Shown here piece by piece: positions 44,188 to 52,828 of a DNA stretch of 64,000 nt. The notes beneath the pieces are model-generated. The model did no database searches and was not told the DNA's origin. It worked only from the letters and a program-made list of their open reading frames with translations. A program made the position numbers and the translations under genes. Each line of letters begins with the position of its first letter. The stretch's first letter is position 1. The DNA is from Candidatus Zixiibacteriota bacterium (GTDB lineage: Bacteria; Zixibacteria; MSB-5A5; GN15; FEB-12), in the NCBI GenBank assembly GCA_017999435.1, contig JAGNLV010000004.1:248001-312000 (forward strand). The letters are read 5' to 3'.

Positions 44188-45204
44188 ATGGCCTTCACCG
44201 TTGCATATCTGGCCGAGCGCGTCGGAGGGACCGTTGCCGGCGACGGCAGCGTGGAGATCGGGGCAGCCGCGCCGATCGAGACGGCCGGTCCCGGCGACAT
44301 CAGCTTCATCGCCAACCCGCGCTACGCGCGCTTTCTCGCCACGACCCGCGCCGGCGCCGTCGTCGTGAGCCCGCAGACCGAGTGCCCCCGGCTCCCCCTC
44401 ATCCGCCACGCGCAGCCCTACCTTGCCTTTGCCTGCATACTCGACCTGCTCTACCCCGATGAACGCCTGGTCGCTCCCGGCATCGACCCGCGCGCGGTGG
44501 TGGCCGCGGGCGCGGTCGTGGACCCGACGGCCGGGGTCGGCGCGCTCTGCCACATTCGCGAGGGGGTGCGCATCGGCGCCGGGACCGAACTCGTGTCCTC
44601 GGTTTTTGTCGGGCGCGACGTCGTGGTCGGGGACAACTGCCGCATCTACCCGGGGGTTTGCCTCATGGACGGCACGCGCCTCGGCAACAACGTCATCATC
44701 CATTCTTCGACGGTGATCGGGTCCGACGGTTTCGGGTTTGCGCCGTCACCGACCGGATTGAAGAAGATCAAACAGGTGGGGTGGGTGGAGATCGATGACG
44801 ATGTGGAGATCGGATCGAACTGCTCGGTTGACCGCGGGGCGCTCGGACCCACCCGGATCGGCCGGGGGACCAAGATCGACAACCTCGTGCAGATCGCCCA
44901 CAACGTCGAGATCGGTCGGCACGCGATCATCGTGTCCCAGGTGGGCATCTCGGGCTCCACACGGGTCGGCAACGGCGTGGTGCTGGCCGGCCAGGTCGGC
45001 CTGGTGGGGCACATTGAAGTCGGCGACGGCGTTCAGGTGGGGGCCCAGTCCGGGGTCGCCCGCTCGGTTCCCGCGGGCAAGAAAGTCTTCGGTTCGCCGG
45101 CCCGCGATCTGGCGGAGACGGGCCGCATCGAAGCGGCCCTCGTGCGGCTGCCGGAACTGCTCAAACGGGTCAGGCGGCTCGAAGACAAGCTCGGCGGCGA
45201 GTAG
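44188..45204 (+). CDS. lpxD: UDP-3-O-acylglucosamine N-acyltransferase
   Basis: Third enzyme of lipid A synthesis (338 aa), adding an N-linked hydroxyacyl chain. The N-terminal uridine-binding domain (about 1-100, [17 protein letters not shown]) is followed by a left-handed parallel beta-helix of hexapeptide repeats. The catalytic His238 is in [12 protein letters not shown], equivalent to His239 of E. coli LpxD. A short C-terminal helix ends the chain. The ATG at 44188 follows GAGGAC. Its presence implies an LPS-type outer membrane. Confidence 0.96.
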   Translation: MAFTVAYLAERVGGTVAGDGSVEIGAAAPIETAGPGDISFIANPRYARFLATTRAGAVVVSPQTECPRLPLIRHAQPYLAFACILDLLYPDERLVAPGIDPRAVVAAGAVVDPTAGVGALCHIREGVRIGAGTELVSSVFVGRDVVVGDNCRIYPGVCLMDGTRLGNNVIIHSSTVIGSDGFGFAPSPTGLKKIKQVGWVEIDDDVEIGSNCSVDRGALGPTRIGRGTKIDNLVQIAHNVEIGRHAIIVSQVGISGSTRVGNGVVLAGQVGLVGHIEVGDGVQVGAQSGVARSVPAGKKVFGSPARDLAETGRIEAALVRLPELLKRVRRLEDKLGGE

Positions 45205-45207
45205 GTC

Positions 45208-45786
45208 TCACGTCTTCAGGCGCTCCTCAATCTCCGCGATCTTCTCCCAGTTCGCCTGCATCTGCTCAATAATGCGGACCAGTTGCCGGTGTCCATCCAC
45301 AACGGTAATCTCCCGCATCGCCTCGAGGAGTTCCCACTGCTGGCGGTTGATCACTTTCCACTGGGCGATTTGGTGGCTCAGATTCGAGGTGGCGAGGTTC
45401 AGTTCATACACCAGTTCCTGCACGTGTGGCGCCGGCTTGCGCCCCTGGATTCTGGAGGCCAGGTCGCCGTTGGCCAGCGCCTGCAGGCGGTCGCGTATGA
45501 CGGTGGCCGGCTGGCGCAACTGGGCCGCCGGCACCATCAGCAGGACGCACAGTGCCGTGATCGCCGCGACCGCCGCCGCGATCATGTACGGGACCAGCGT
45601 GAGAGCCGCCAACTCCACGCCGCTGCCGATCTGCTCAAGCGTAGAGCGGGAGAGGGTCCAGTTGAAGGCGATGATGATCAGCGCCGAGAGGGTGACGGCG
45701 GACCCAATGAGGAGCATCGCCCGGGTGGCCACCTGCTGGCCCTCCGGGGTATCGGTACGGGGGATGAAGCGCGAGGCATACGACAT
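45208..45786 (-). CDS. orphan HAMP-type membrane protein
   Basis: 192-aa membrane protein of unknown function. Two helices (about 24-44 and 63-86) flank a short periplasmic loop, followed by a HAMP-like segment (about 88-140, IRDRLQALANGDLASRI) and a coiled coil to the C-terminus. There is no kinase, cyclase or methyl-accepting domain, so it resembles a truncated chemoreceptor or sensor. AGGAGG precedes the ATG at 45786. It converges with lpxD (three-base gap). Its leader of about 110 bases contains a TTGGGC/GCCCAG hairpin at about 45851-45865. Confidence 0.65.
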   Translation of the reverse strand: MSYASRFIPRTDTPEGQQVATRAMLLIGSAVTLSALIIIAFNWTLSRSTLEQIGSGVELAALTLVPYMIAAAVAAITALCVLLMVPAAQLRQPATVIRDRLQALANGDLASRIQGRKPAPHVQELVYELNLATSNLSHQIAQWKVINRQQWELLEAMREITVVDGHRQLVRIIEQMQANWEKIAEIEERLKT

Positions 45787-45899
45787 AGTCTGTCCCTCCT
45801 ATGATCGTTCCGAGGTAACCTTGTAGTCGGCTCATCGACGGTGGGGCAGGCTGGGCTTAGCCCAATCTCGGCGCATTCTCCGGAACTCGCCTGAACAGT

Positions 45900-45932
45900 A
45901 AAAGGCCCTGTCATCCAATGGATTACAGGGCC
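45900..45932 (-). terminator. rho-independent terminator of ssb
   Basis: GGCCCTGT/ACAGGGCC outer stem with an inner ATCCA/TGGAT extension, followed on the minus strand by TTTT (45903-45900). It lies 27 bases after the ssb stop. Confidence 0.88.
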
Positions 45933-45958
45933 CCGTGAAACCGTTGGTCAGGGTTTAA

Positions 45959-46387
45959 TCAGAACGGAAGGTCGTCCTCGGCGGGTGCGGCTCCCTCGGG
46001 GGCCGCGGCGTCTTCCGCGGCCGGGGCACGCTCGCCGCCCCCCTGGCCGCCACCCTCCCGGCCGCTGCCGATAAACTGGAAGTTCTGTACGACGATTTCC
46101 GAGATGTGCCGCTTGTTGCCGTCCTTGTCATCGTAGGACCGGTTGACAATCCGCCCTTCGATATAGACCTCGCGCCCCTTGGCGAGGTACTCGTTCATAA
46201 TCTCGGCGGGGCGTCCCCAGGCCACGATGTTGTGCCAGGTGGTCTGCTCCTGTTTCTGGCCCTCCTGGTTGGTCCACCGCTCGGTGGTGGCCAGGGTGAA
46301 AGTCGTGACCGGCCGACCGCTGGCCGTGTACTTGAGCTCCGGGTCTTTGCCCAGGCGGCCGATGAGGATTGCTTTGTTGACTCCCAT
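45959..46387 (-). CDS. ssb: single-stranded DNA-binding protein
   Basis: 142-aa SSB. The OB fold begins VNKAILIGRLGKDPELKYT, with WHNIVAWGRPAEI and VYIEGRIVNRSYDDKDG. A Gly/Ala/Pro-rich flexible linker ends in the acidic tip AEDDLPF, which recruits partner proteins. The ATG at 46387 gives the usual MxVNK start with GAGG nine bases upstream; another ATG lies two codons earlier. Divergent from nadE across a palindrome-containing region. Confidence 0.97.
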   Translation of the reverse strand: MGVNKAILIGRLGKDPELKYTASGRPVTTFTLATTERWTNQEGQKQEQTTWHNIVAWGRPAEIMNEYLAKGREVYIEGRIVNRSYDDKDGNKRHISEIVVQNFQFIGSGREGGGQGGGERAPAAEDAAAPEGAAPAEDDLPF

Positions 46388-46566
46388 AATCATTTACCTC
46401 TAGAGGTTAGGCGCACTCGTTCTCCACCTGCTGCGGCGGCCGCTCCGGAACCACGGCCTGTGCACGAGCTGGGGCGCGCCGCGGTCGAGAGGTCCGCGGG
46501 CTCACGCCGGAGCATCTCCGCACGGAACGAACGGGACCTGCCGTGCGTTCATGGGTACAATATTTA

Positions 46567-46582
46567 GCTTGTCTGCACAAGC
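46567..46582. promoter_or_regulatory. palindrome between ssb and nadE, candidate operator
   Basis: GCTTGT-CTGC-ACAAGC, a perfect 6-bp inverted repeat. It overlaps the nadE -35 box and is bracketed by two direct copies of ATATTTAG (46560-46567 and 46591-46598), 31 bases apart. A repressor bound here could control nadE, ssb or both. Confidence 0.45.
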
Positions 46583-46597
46583 GCAATCACATATTTA
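46569..46597 (+). promoter_or_regulatory. promoter of nadE
   Basis: TTGTCT (46569-46574), 17-base spacer, TATTTA (46592-46597). Transcription would begin near 46604, downstream of the in-frame GTG at 46598, which supports the ATG at 46634 as the true nadE start. Confidence 0.5.
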
Positions 46598-46633
46598 GTG
46601 GCGATTTCGAAAGAATCTATTGTGTGCTCAGCC

Positions 46634-47449
46634 ATGGAAGCTCGCCCGGAAATCGACCTCGACCGCGCCGTGACCACGATCACGCGGTTTCTCACCGGCA
46701 AGCTGCTGCAGTCGGGCCTTGACGGCTATGTCGTCGGCGTATCCGGGGGGCTGGACTCCGCCGTGGCGGCTGCTCTGGCGGTTGCGGCGGTCGGTCCCGA
46801 CAAAGTACTCGGTCTGCTTTTGCCCTACCGAACTTCATCGGCGGAGTCGCTGCACGACGCCCGTCTGATGGTGGAACGGCTCGGCATTCCGCACCGGGTC
46901 ATCGACATCTCGCCGATGATCGACGCTTACTACCCACGGATCACCGATGAGCTCAAGCGCCGTGCCGGCAACAAGATGGCGCGGGAGCGCATGGCTATCC
47001 TGTTCGACGTCGCGCTGGAGACCTCGCGGCTGGTTCTCGGGACCGGCAACCGCAGCGAAATTGCGCTGGGCTACACGACCTGGCACGGCGATTCCGCCTG
47101 CAGCGTCAATCCGATCGGCGAGCTGTACAAGACCGAGGTGCGCCTCCTCGCCCGCAAGCTGGCGGTCCCGGAACCGATCATCGCCAAGCCGCCCACCGCG
47201 GATTTGTGGAAAGATCAGACCGATGAGGGGGAGATCGGCGTCACCTACCCGCAGATCGACCGCCTGCTGGCCCGGATTGTCGACCAGGGCGTTCGTTCCA
47301 TGAGTCAACTGGCGGCGGAGGGTTTCCCGCCCACCGAAATATCGCGGGTCGTGTCGCTGCTCAACCGCAACGCCTTCAAGCGCGCCTTGCCGGAGGTCGC
47401 CCCCCTGCAGCGAAAGCCGATCCCGGCGAACGTGCAACTCTCGGAATAA
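46634..47449 (+). CDS. nadE: NH3-dependent NAD+ synthetase
   Basis: Last step of NAD synthesis: amidates deamido-NAD using ATP (271 aa from ATG 46634). The PP-loop is VVGVSGGLDSAVA (residues about 33-45). LGTGNRSEIALGYTTWHGDS and LAVPEPIIAKPPTADLW are typical. It lacks the N-terminal glutaminase domain, so ammonia is the expected nitrogen donor. An upstream GTG would add 12 residues but falls within the predicted promoter. No strong ribosome site is seen at either start. Confidence 0.93.
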   Translation: MEARPEIDLDRAVTTITRFLTGKLLQSGLDGYVVGVSGGLDSAVAAALAVAAVGPDKVLGLLLPYRTSSAESLHDARLMVERLGIPHRVIDISPMIDAYYPRITDELKRRAGNKMARERMAILFDVALETSRLVLGTGNRSEIALGYTTWHGDSACSVNPIGELYKTEVRLLARKLAVPEPIIAKPPTADLWKDQTDEGEIGVTYPQIDRLLARIVDQGVRSMSQLAAEGFPPTEISRVVSLLNRNAFKRALPEVAPLQRKPIPANVQLSE

Positions 47450-47459
47450 GGGGGTCGTT

Positions 47460-48170
47460 ATGCCCGAGTCGCCCGGCCTGCTCTATCTGGTTCCGACGCC
47501 GATCGGCAACATGGCCGATCTGACCCGTCGGGCGGAAGAAATGCTGGCCGCCGCCGACCTGGTCGCCTGCGAGGACACCCGGCACAGCGGCCGGCTCCTC
47601 AAGGCCCTTGGTCTGAATAAGCGGTTGATCAGCTACCATGATTTCAATGAGCGGACGCGCGCCGAGCAGCTCATCGACCTCATCCGGCAGGGACAGACGG
47701 TGGCGGTCATCACCGATGCCGGCTCGCCCGGCATTTCGGATCCGGCCTACCGCATCGTGCGCACCGCCATCGACAACGGCATTACGATCATCCCCTTGCC
47801 CGGTCCGACCTCGATCATCCCGGCCCTGACGGCATCGGGGCTGCCGACCGACCGGTTCTTTTTCGAGGGGTTTCTGCCGCACAAGTCGGGAGCGCGCCGC
47901 ACGCGGCTGGCCCGGCTGACCGAGTTTGACCACACCCTCGTCTTCTTCGAATCGCCCCATCGCGTGGTGCGGTCGCTGGAGGACATCCGGGAGGTGCTCG
48001 GCGATCGTCCGGCCTGCCTTGCCCGGGAGCTGTCCAAGCTGCACGAGGAGTTCCTGCGCGGTTCGGTCTCGGAGATCCTGGCCGCACTCGGCGGGCGCAC
48101 GGTCCGCGGCGAGATCGTTCTCATCGTCGGCGGCGCCGATTCGCTTCGGCAGCCTCGGGAGGAGGGCTGA
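47460..48170 (+). CDS. rsmI: 16S rRNA (cytidine-1402-2'-O)-methyltransferase
   Basis: 236-aa SAM-dependent enzyme of the tetrapyrrole-methylase fold that modifies C1402 in the ribosomal decoding centre. It contains LYLVPTPIGNMADLTRRAEE, ACEDTRHSGRLL, VITDAGSPGISDPAYRIV, PLPGPTSIIPALTASGLPTD and FFFEGFLPHKSGARR, all diagnostic. It follows nadE by ten bases. Confidence 0.96.
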   Translation: MPESPGLLYLVPTPIGNMADLTRRAEEMLAAADLVACEDTRHSGRLLKALGLNKRLISYHDFNERTRAEQLIDLIRQGQTVAVITDAGSPGISDPAYRIVRTAIDNGITIIPLPGPTSIIPALTASGLPTDRFFFEGFLPHKSGARRTRLARLTEFDHTLVFFESPHRVVRSLEDIREVLGDRPACLARELSKLHEEFLRGSVSEILAALGGRTVRGEIVLIVGGADSLRQPREEG

Positions 48171-48174
48171 GCGC

Positions 48175-49095
48175 GTGGGTCCGGCTCTTTCTCGCTTCTA
48201 CCTTTTCGATCGGATCCTCTTCGGATACTGCCTCTTCATGGTCGGGCTGCTGCTGGCAGTCGGGCGGCCTCTCGGCATCTATCGGGACGAGCTGCTGTTT
48301 TATTCGGCGATGGCGCTTCTCGTGCTGGTGATCGCCGGCCGGCTGGATCCCGCCCGGAGCCGGTTCTCCCATGCGCTGCGGCTGCTCTACCCGGTGGCGA
48401 TCCTGGTCCCGTTTTACCGGGAGACGGGCGGCACGATGTTTCTCTTTTTTGACCACTTTCTCGATGCCCACCTGATCGCTTTCGAGACGGCTGTCTTCGG
48501 GCAGGAGCCCACGCTGTTTATCGACCGCCACCTCCTCCACCCGGTTCTGACCGAGGCGTTCATGTTCTGCTACTTCTGCTACTACCTCGTCATTCCCGTG
48601 TTCATGATCGCCGGGTACCTGCGGGGCCGCTTCGAGGTGGTCAAGAGCGCCCTGGCGGCGGTCCTGCTGACGTTCGCGGTCTCGTACGTGGTGTTCTTTC
48701 TGTTCCCGATCGAGGGTCCGCGCTGGCGCCTGACCGGCCAGTACCTGCACCCGGTCGTCACCGGTTACGTCTTCACCGATTTGGTGGGGCTGACCCAGCA
48801 GTACGGCTCGGTGCGGGGCGGGTGCTTTCCCTCGACCCACTTTGCCGTGACCTTCGTGATCCTCCTGTTCACGGCCCGGTATTTCCGCCGCGGTTTGTGG
48901 CTGATGGCGCCGCTGACGGTCGGGCTGGGGATCGGCACCTTTTGGGGGCGGTATCACTACGTGTCGGACGTGGCCGCCGGCGGGCTCATCGGGCTCGCCG
49001 TGACCCTGCTCCTCTGGCGCGCGGCCCCGGCCGACCGGGCGGGGCAAATGACAGAAGTTCGAAAACTGGAGGCACAGACACCGCATGCATCCTGA
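48175..49095 (+). CDS. PAP2-superfamily membrane phosphatase/phosphotransferase
   Basis: 306-aa membrane enzyme with six or so helices. The phosphatase motifs fall in the C-half: CFPSTHFAV (PSGH-like motif with the first catalytic His) and GRYHYVSDVAAG (the R-x5-H-x3-D type motif). The FPIEGPRW region precedes them. Overall it resembles the inositol-phosphorylceramide-synthase/phosphatidic-acid-phosphatase branch. The start is a GTG at 48175 with GGAGG about nine bases upstream; a longer frame runs into rsmI. It overlaps lgt by eleven bases, suggesting a role in phospholipid turnover near lipoprotein lipidation. Confidence 0.85.
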   Translation: MGPALSRFYLFDRILFGYCLFMVGLLLAVGRPLGIYRDELLFYSAMALLVLVIAGRLDPARSRFSHALRLLYPVAILVPFYRETGGTMFLFFDHFLDAHLIAFETAVFGQEPTLFIDRHLLHPVLTEAFMFCYFCYYLVIPVFMIAGYLRGRFEVVKSALAAVLLTFAVSYVVFFLFPIEGPRWRLTGQYLHPVVTGYVFTDLVGLTQQYGSVRGGCFPSTHFAVTFVILLFTARYFRRGLWLMAPLTVGLGIGTFWGRYHYVSDVAAGGLIGLAVTLLLWRAAPADRAGQMTEVRKLEAQTPHAS

Positions 49096-49927
49096 ACTCT
49101 TCCATGTCGGGCCGGTTCACATTCGCAGCTACGGGCTCATGCTGGCCATCTCGTTTCTGCTGGGGGTGCTCTACATCTGGCGGGTCGCCCGCCGCGACGG
49201 GAAACCGTTCGAGCCGCTGCTCACGGTCGCCTATCTCATGACGATCGGCGGCATCATCGGCGCCCGGCTGTTCTACGTGCTGGTCCACCTCGATGAGTTT
49301 TCGGGGAACTGGACGCGGACGTTCAACCCGTTTTCCTCGAGCGAATTCGGCATCGCCGGGCTGAACCTCTACGGCGGCGTGCTGGCGGCCATTGTCGCCT
49401 CGTTTGTGTACCTGCGCGCGAAGAAGCTCTCGGTCCTGGACACCTTCGACTACTTCGCGCCGACTCTCGGACTCGGCCTGCTGTTCACCCGGGTCGGGTG
49501 CTTCCTCAACGGGTGCTGTTTCGGGACGCCCACCGAACTTCCGTGGGGAATCAGCTTTCCGGAGGGTTCGCTGCCGTACTACATTTTCAGCGACGCCCAC
49601 CTGCACCCGGCGCAGTTGTACAGCTCTCTCTATGGAGGGCTGCTCCTGATTGCGCTGCACTACGTTTTGCGGCACCGCCGATTTGTCGGCCAGGCGGTCG
49701 CTCTGCTGTTCATGATCGAGGCGGGCTTCCGCTATGCGATCGAGTATGTGCGCTACTATGAAGATGAAATGCACCTGACGGTAGGATCAATGCATCCGAC
49801 CTACAACCAACTCGTATCGCTCGGGCTGTTCGTGCTCGGTCTGGGGCTGTATCTCTACCAGAGGCGCCGGGCGCCGCTGTCGCGCGCCGCCGCCCCGCCG
49901 GCCGGAAAGCTCAGACCGGCGAAGTAG
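49085..49927 (+). CDS. lgt: prolipoprotein diacylglyceryl transferase
   Basis: Inner-membrane enzyme (280 aa) that attaches diacylglycerol from phosphatidylglycerol to the lipobox Cys. The N-terminus IRSYGLMLAISFLLGVLY carries the conserved His-x-Tyr-Gly region. The central signature reads LLFTRVGCFLNGCCFGTPT, a Cys-rich variant of the usual GRxGNFxNxE block found in some phyla. HPAQLYSSLYGGLL follows. About seven helices. Needed by the several lipoproteins in this window. It overlaps the PAP2 gene. Confidence 0.92.
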   Translation: MHPELFHVGPVHIRSYGLMLAISFLLGVLYIWRVARRDGKPFEPLLTVAYLMTIGGIIGARLFYVLVHLDEFSGNWTRTFNPFSSSEFGIAGLNLYGGVLAAIVASFVYLRAKKLSVLDTFDYFAPTLGLGLLFTRVGCFLNGCCFGTPTELPWGISFPEGSLPYYIFSDAHLHPAQLYSSLYGGLLLIALHYVLRHRRFVGQAVALLFMIEAGFRYAIEYVRYYEDEMHLTVGSMHPTYNQLVSLGLFVLGLGLYLYQRRRAPLSRAAAPPAGKLRPAK

Positions 49928-49999
49928 TCCGCGCGGGGACCGCGCCGAGGGCCCTCTTATCGGCCCGCCTGGCGACCGCGGGACGGCTCCGGTTTTCTT

Positions 50000-51604
50000 T
50001 CAATCCCCGCCGCCGCTCGTGCGCAGGAGCACTCCCTGGGAACCGCAGATCCAGCCGGCCTGGTCGTTCAGGAAGAAGACGTCCTGGAGGGTCGAAGTGA
50101 CTCCGCTCGCCTGCAGGCGCCATACCTCTCCCCCGTCGTCGGTGCGCAGGATGACGCCGCCGGTTCCGACCGCCCACCCGGTGAGCGGGTTGACGAACAT
50201 GACCGCGCGGAGGCTCGCCGGGGAGGGCCGCCCCTGGACCTCCCAGTCCTGCCCGCCGTTGACCGTGTGCAGGACCGCGCCGTTGTCGCCGACCGCCCAC
50301 CCCTCGTTCGCACTCACGAAGCCCAAGTCCCAGAGATCGTCCTGCACCAGGCCGTTCGCCTGCGGGAGCCAGGTCGCGCCGCCGTCGACGGTGTGGAGGA
50401 TGGTCCCATAATTGCCGACCGCCCAGCCGCGCGCGGCGTCCGCGAACCAGACACTCGCGAGCGCCCGGCTGGTCGTGGAGTTCTGCGCCTCCCACGTGAG
50501 GCCGCCGTCGACGGTGTGAATGATCACGCCGTCGTTTCCGACCGCCCACCCGCGGAGGGTGTCGGCGAAATGGACGCCGTTGAGCGCCGCCGTCACTTCG
50601 TCCGGGGCGAAGCGGCGAAGCCAGGTGTCCCCGCCGTCGGGGGAATAATAGATGAACGCATTCTTGCCGACCGCCCAGGCGCGCCCGGACGACGCCCACA
50701 CATCCCCCAGGCCATCGAAGAACTCGTTGGCAGTGCTCACCAGGGAATCCCACGTGTTCCCGCCGTCCGCCGTCCGCGAAATCACGCCGTCGCCGGATGT
50801 CGGCAGCAGCCCGACGGCAAGTCCGGCCTGCGTGTCCCCGAACCAGATGCCGAAGAAGTCAAACGAGGAACTCAGGCTGGTGCGCAGCCAACTGGCCACC
50901 TCGAGGCGGACCGGGATGCGCCCCGGCGTGCGCGCCGAGGAAGCCTGGACGACGATCGTGTCGTAGTACACTCCCGGCGGCAGGCCCCGGAGATCGACCG
51001 ACACCTGGACCGTGGTGGGCGCCGCTCCCCCGGCCGGGGAGAACTGGAGCCACGCCTGGGAACTCGAAAGGACGAACGGGAGCGGCGTCGAGCTGGCCCC
51101 GAGGATCGTGACCAGTTGCGGCGGCGGATTGACATCGCCGGTCACCGCGCGGAACACCAGGTTCGGCGGGTTCACCTGAACCACGTTGGCGATCGTCACG
51201 TGTACCGGGATCGCTACCGGCGAATTGGCGGCCGCGGGGGCCTCGATCCATACCGTGTCGAAATGCTCCCCGGCCTCGAGGCTGCCGGTGGTGAAAGCGA
51301 TGGCGAAACTGTCGGGGGCCGCCGCTCCCACGGTGTCGACGATCGACCCGTAGTACAGGTAACACCAGGTTCCCTTGCCGGCATAGGCGGAGAACGGGAG
51401 CTCGCCGTCGCCGCCGTTGCGCACCTGGACCCACGCGCCGCTCGGGCTGGATCCGCCGTACGAGGCTGTCCCCGACACCGCTTCCGGCGTGACCAGAAGC
51501 TCCGGCGGCGACGATTTGACCGAATCCTCGCTGCAACTGCCGATGACGATCGGCAGAAGGGCGGCGAGGAGAATCACCGGAACGACACGGGCGGGTTGTG
51601 ACAT
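50000..51604 (-). CDS. lipoprotein with YCF48/BNR-type beta-propeller repeats
   Basis: 534-aa lipoprotein. The signal peptide ends in the lipobox VIGSC at about residue 23. Residues 35-240 hold two beta-sandwich (abnormal-spindle/Ig-like) segments with LPFVLSSSQAWLQFSPAGGA. Residues 250-530 hold about six repeats of roughly 42 aa built on GWAVGNDGVIIHTVDGGLTW, the YCF48/sortilin-like propeller blade. The ATG at 51604 has AGGAG upstream; a longer frame to 51673 adds nothing recognisable. In cyanobacteria and plants Ycf48 assists photosystem II assembly; in heterotrophs these propellers are of unknown function. Confidence 0.82.
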   Translation of the reverse strand: MSQPARVVPVILLAALLPIVIGSCSEDSVKSSPPELLVTPEAVSGTASYGGSSPSGAWVQVRNGGDGELPFSAYAGKGTWCYLYYGSIVDTVGAAAPDSFAIAFTTGSLEAGEHFDTVWIEAPAAANSPVAIPVHVTIANVVQVNPPNLVFRAVTGDVNPPPQLVTILGASSTPLPFVLSSSQAWLQFSPAGGAAPTTVQVSVDLRGLPPGVYYDTIVVQASSARTPGRIPVRLEVASWLRTSLSSSFDFFGIWFGDTQAGLAVGLLPTSGDGVISRTADGGNTWDSLVSTANEFFDGLGDVWASSGRAWAVGKNAFIYYSPDGGDTWLRRFAPDEVTAALNGVHFADTLRGWAVGNDGVIIHTVDGGLTWEAQNSTTSRALASVWFADAARGWAVGNYGTILHTVDGGATWLPQANGLVQDDLWDLGFVSANEGWAVGDNGAVLHTVNGGQDWEVQGRPSPASLRAVMFVNPLTGWAVGTGGVILRTDDGGEVWRLQASGVTSTLQDVFFLNDQAGWICGSQGVLLRTSGGGD

Positions 51605-51865
51605 CACAGTCTGCTCCTGGTGCGATGAGTCGCTTGCATGCGTCAAGAAGTCCCCGACCCCTGCCAAAGTCAAGGATCTTGTTCTCCTGACACGGTCAGT
51701 CCCATAGTAAAGACGCGGGCCGGGGGGAAATGTTTACTCCGGCCGCCCGGTCCTGGGCGGACCGGTGTCCCAGGCGCCCTTTCCACATCGAAATCTCGGC
51801 CCGATCCTCCCCGGCGCAAAAACAAAATCCTTGCCTTTCCGGGGTTTTCCGGTGCACATATCGCA

Positions 51866-52684
51866 ATGCTGCACTTTGTCGGTTACGCGACCGTCGGACT
51901 CATCATCGGCACCTTCGGCACCATTATCGGTGTGGGCGGGGGGTTCCTGCTTGTCCCCCTGCTGCTGTGGTTATATCCGACGGCCGAACCGGAGGTGCTG
52001 GCCGGCATCTCGCTGACCGCGGTGTTTTTCAACGCTTTTTCCGGATCCCTCGCCTACGCCCGGCTCAAGCGGATCGACTACCGGTCGGGCCTGACTTTTT
52101 CTTTGGCGGCGCTGCCCGGGACCATTCTCGGATCGCTGTCGACGACCTACATCCCGCGGCACCTGTTTGATGCCGTTATCGGCCTTCTGCTGCTGGCCGC
52201 GTCCAGTTACATCGTGGTGCGCCCCAATCGCGAGAAGGCGCTCCGCGGAGGCGCCGTCGCGGGCCATACGACGGTCGTGTTGACGGATGCCTCGGGCGCA
52301 CAATATCGCTACGCCTACAACCGCCGGATCGGCGTGGGCATCAGCTTCTTCGTCGGCTATTTCTCCAGCCTCCTGGGCATCGGCGGCGGGGTCATTCATG
52401 TCCCGGCCCTCATCCAGATCCTGAATTTTCCCGTCCACATCGGCACCGCCACCTCCCATTTCATTCTGGCCGTCATGACTTTCGCGGGAAGCGCCACTCA
52501 CATTGTCATAGGCACGCTGGCCGATTCCCTCCGCATCATTCTGCCGATTTCGCTGGGGATGATCGTCGGAGCGCAGATCGGCGCCCGGCTGTCGGGGCGG
52601 GTGCGGGGGACCTGGATCACCCGGAGCCTTGCGGTGGCTCTGATGCTTGTCGGGATTCGGACGCTGTGGCAAGCTTTCAAGTAG
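51866..52684 (+). CDS. TauE/SafE family anion transporter
   Basis: 272-aa membrane protein with eight helices in two repeats. Each repeat is marked by a Gly-rich motif: GTIIGVGGGFLLVPLLL near residue 18 and LLGIGGGVIHVPALIQ near residue 170. Family members export sulfite, sulfoacetate or related organosulfur anions. The nearby Dsr-type genes make a sulfur substrate plausible, but the specificity is not shown. The ATG at 51866 starts directly before helix 1; the preceding frame is open but uncharacteristic. Confidence 0.88.
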   Translation: MLHFVGYATVGLIIGTFGTIIGVGGGFLLVPLLLWLYPTAEPEVLAGISLTAVFFNAFSGSLAYARLKRIDYRSGLTFSLAALPGTILGSLSTTYIPRHLFDAVIGLLLLAASSYIVVRPNREKALRGGAVAGHTTVVLTDASGAQYRYAYNRRIGVGISFFVGYFSSLLGIGGGVIHVPALIQILNFPVHIGTATSHFILAVMTFAGSATHIVIGTLADSLRIILPISLGMIVGAQIGARLSGRVRGTWITRSLAVALMLVGIRTLWQAFK

Positions 52685-52828
52685 CAGCCGGCCGCGGGGA
52701 GGGCGTGTTTTCGGCTGCAAATCCCGGTTGATCTGAGGGGCCGCTTCCGGTATTATGGCCCCGACCTGAACGGCCCGGCGACACCGCCGGCCGGGCGACC
52801 CAATGCCGACGAGTTGCGCGGAGGACAG

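Noticed and set aside
50068-50760. Regularly spaced repeats considered as a CRISPR array
   Set aside because: Spacing of about 126 bases corresponds to the YCF48 propeller blades; the repeats are degenerate at DNA level and lie in frame within a coding region. No cas genes are present.
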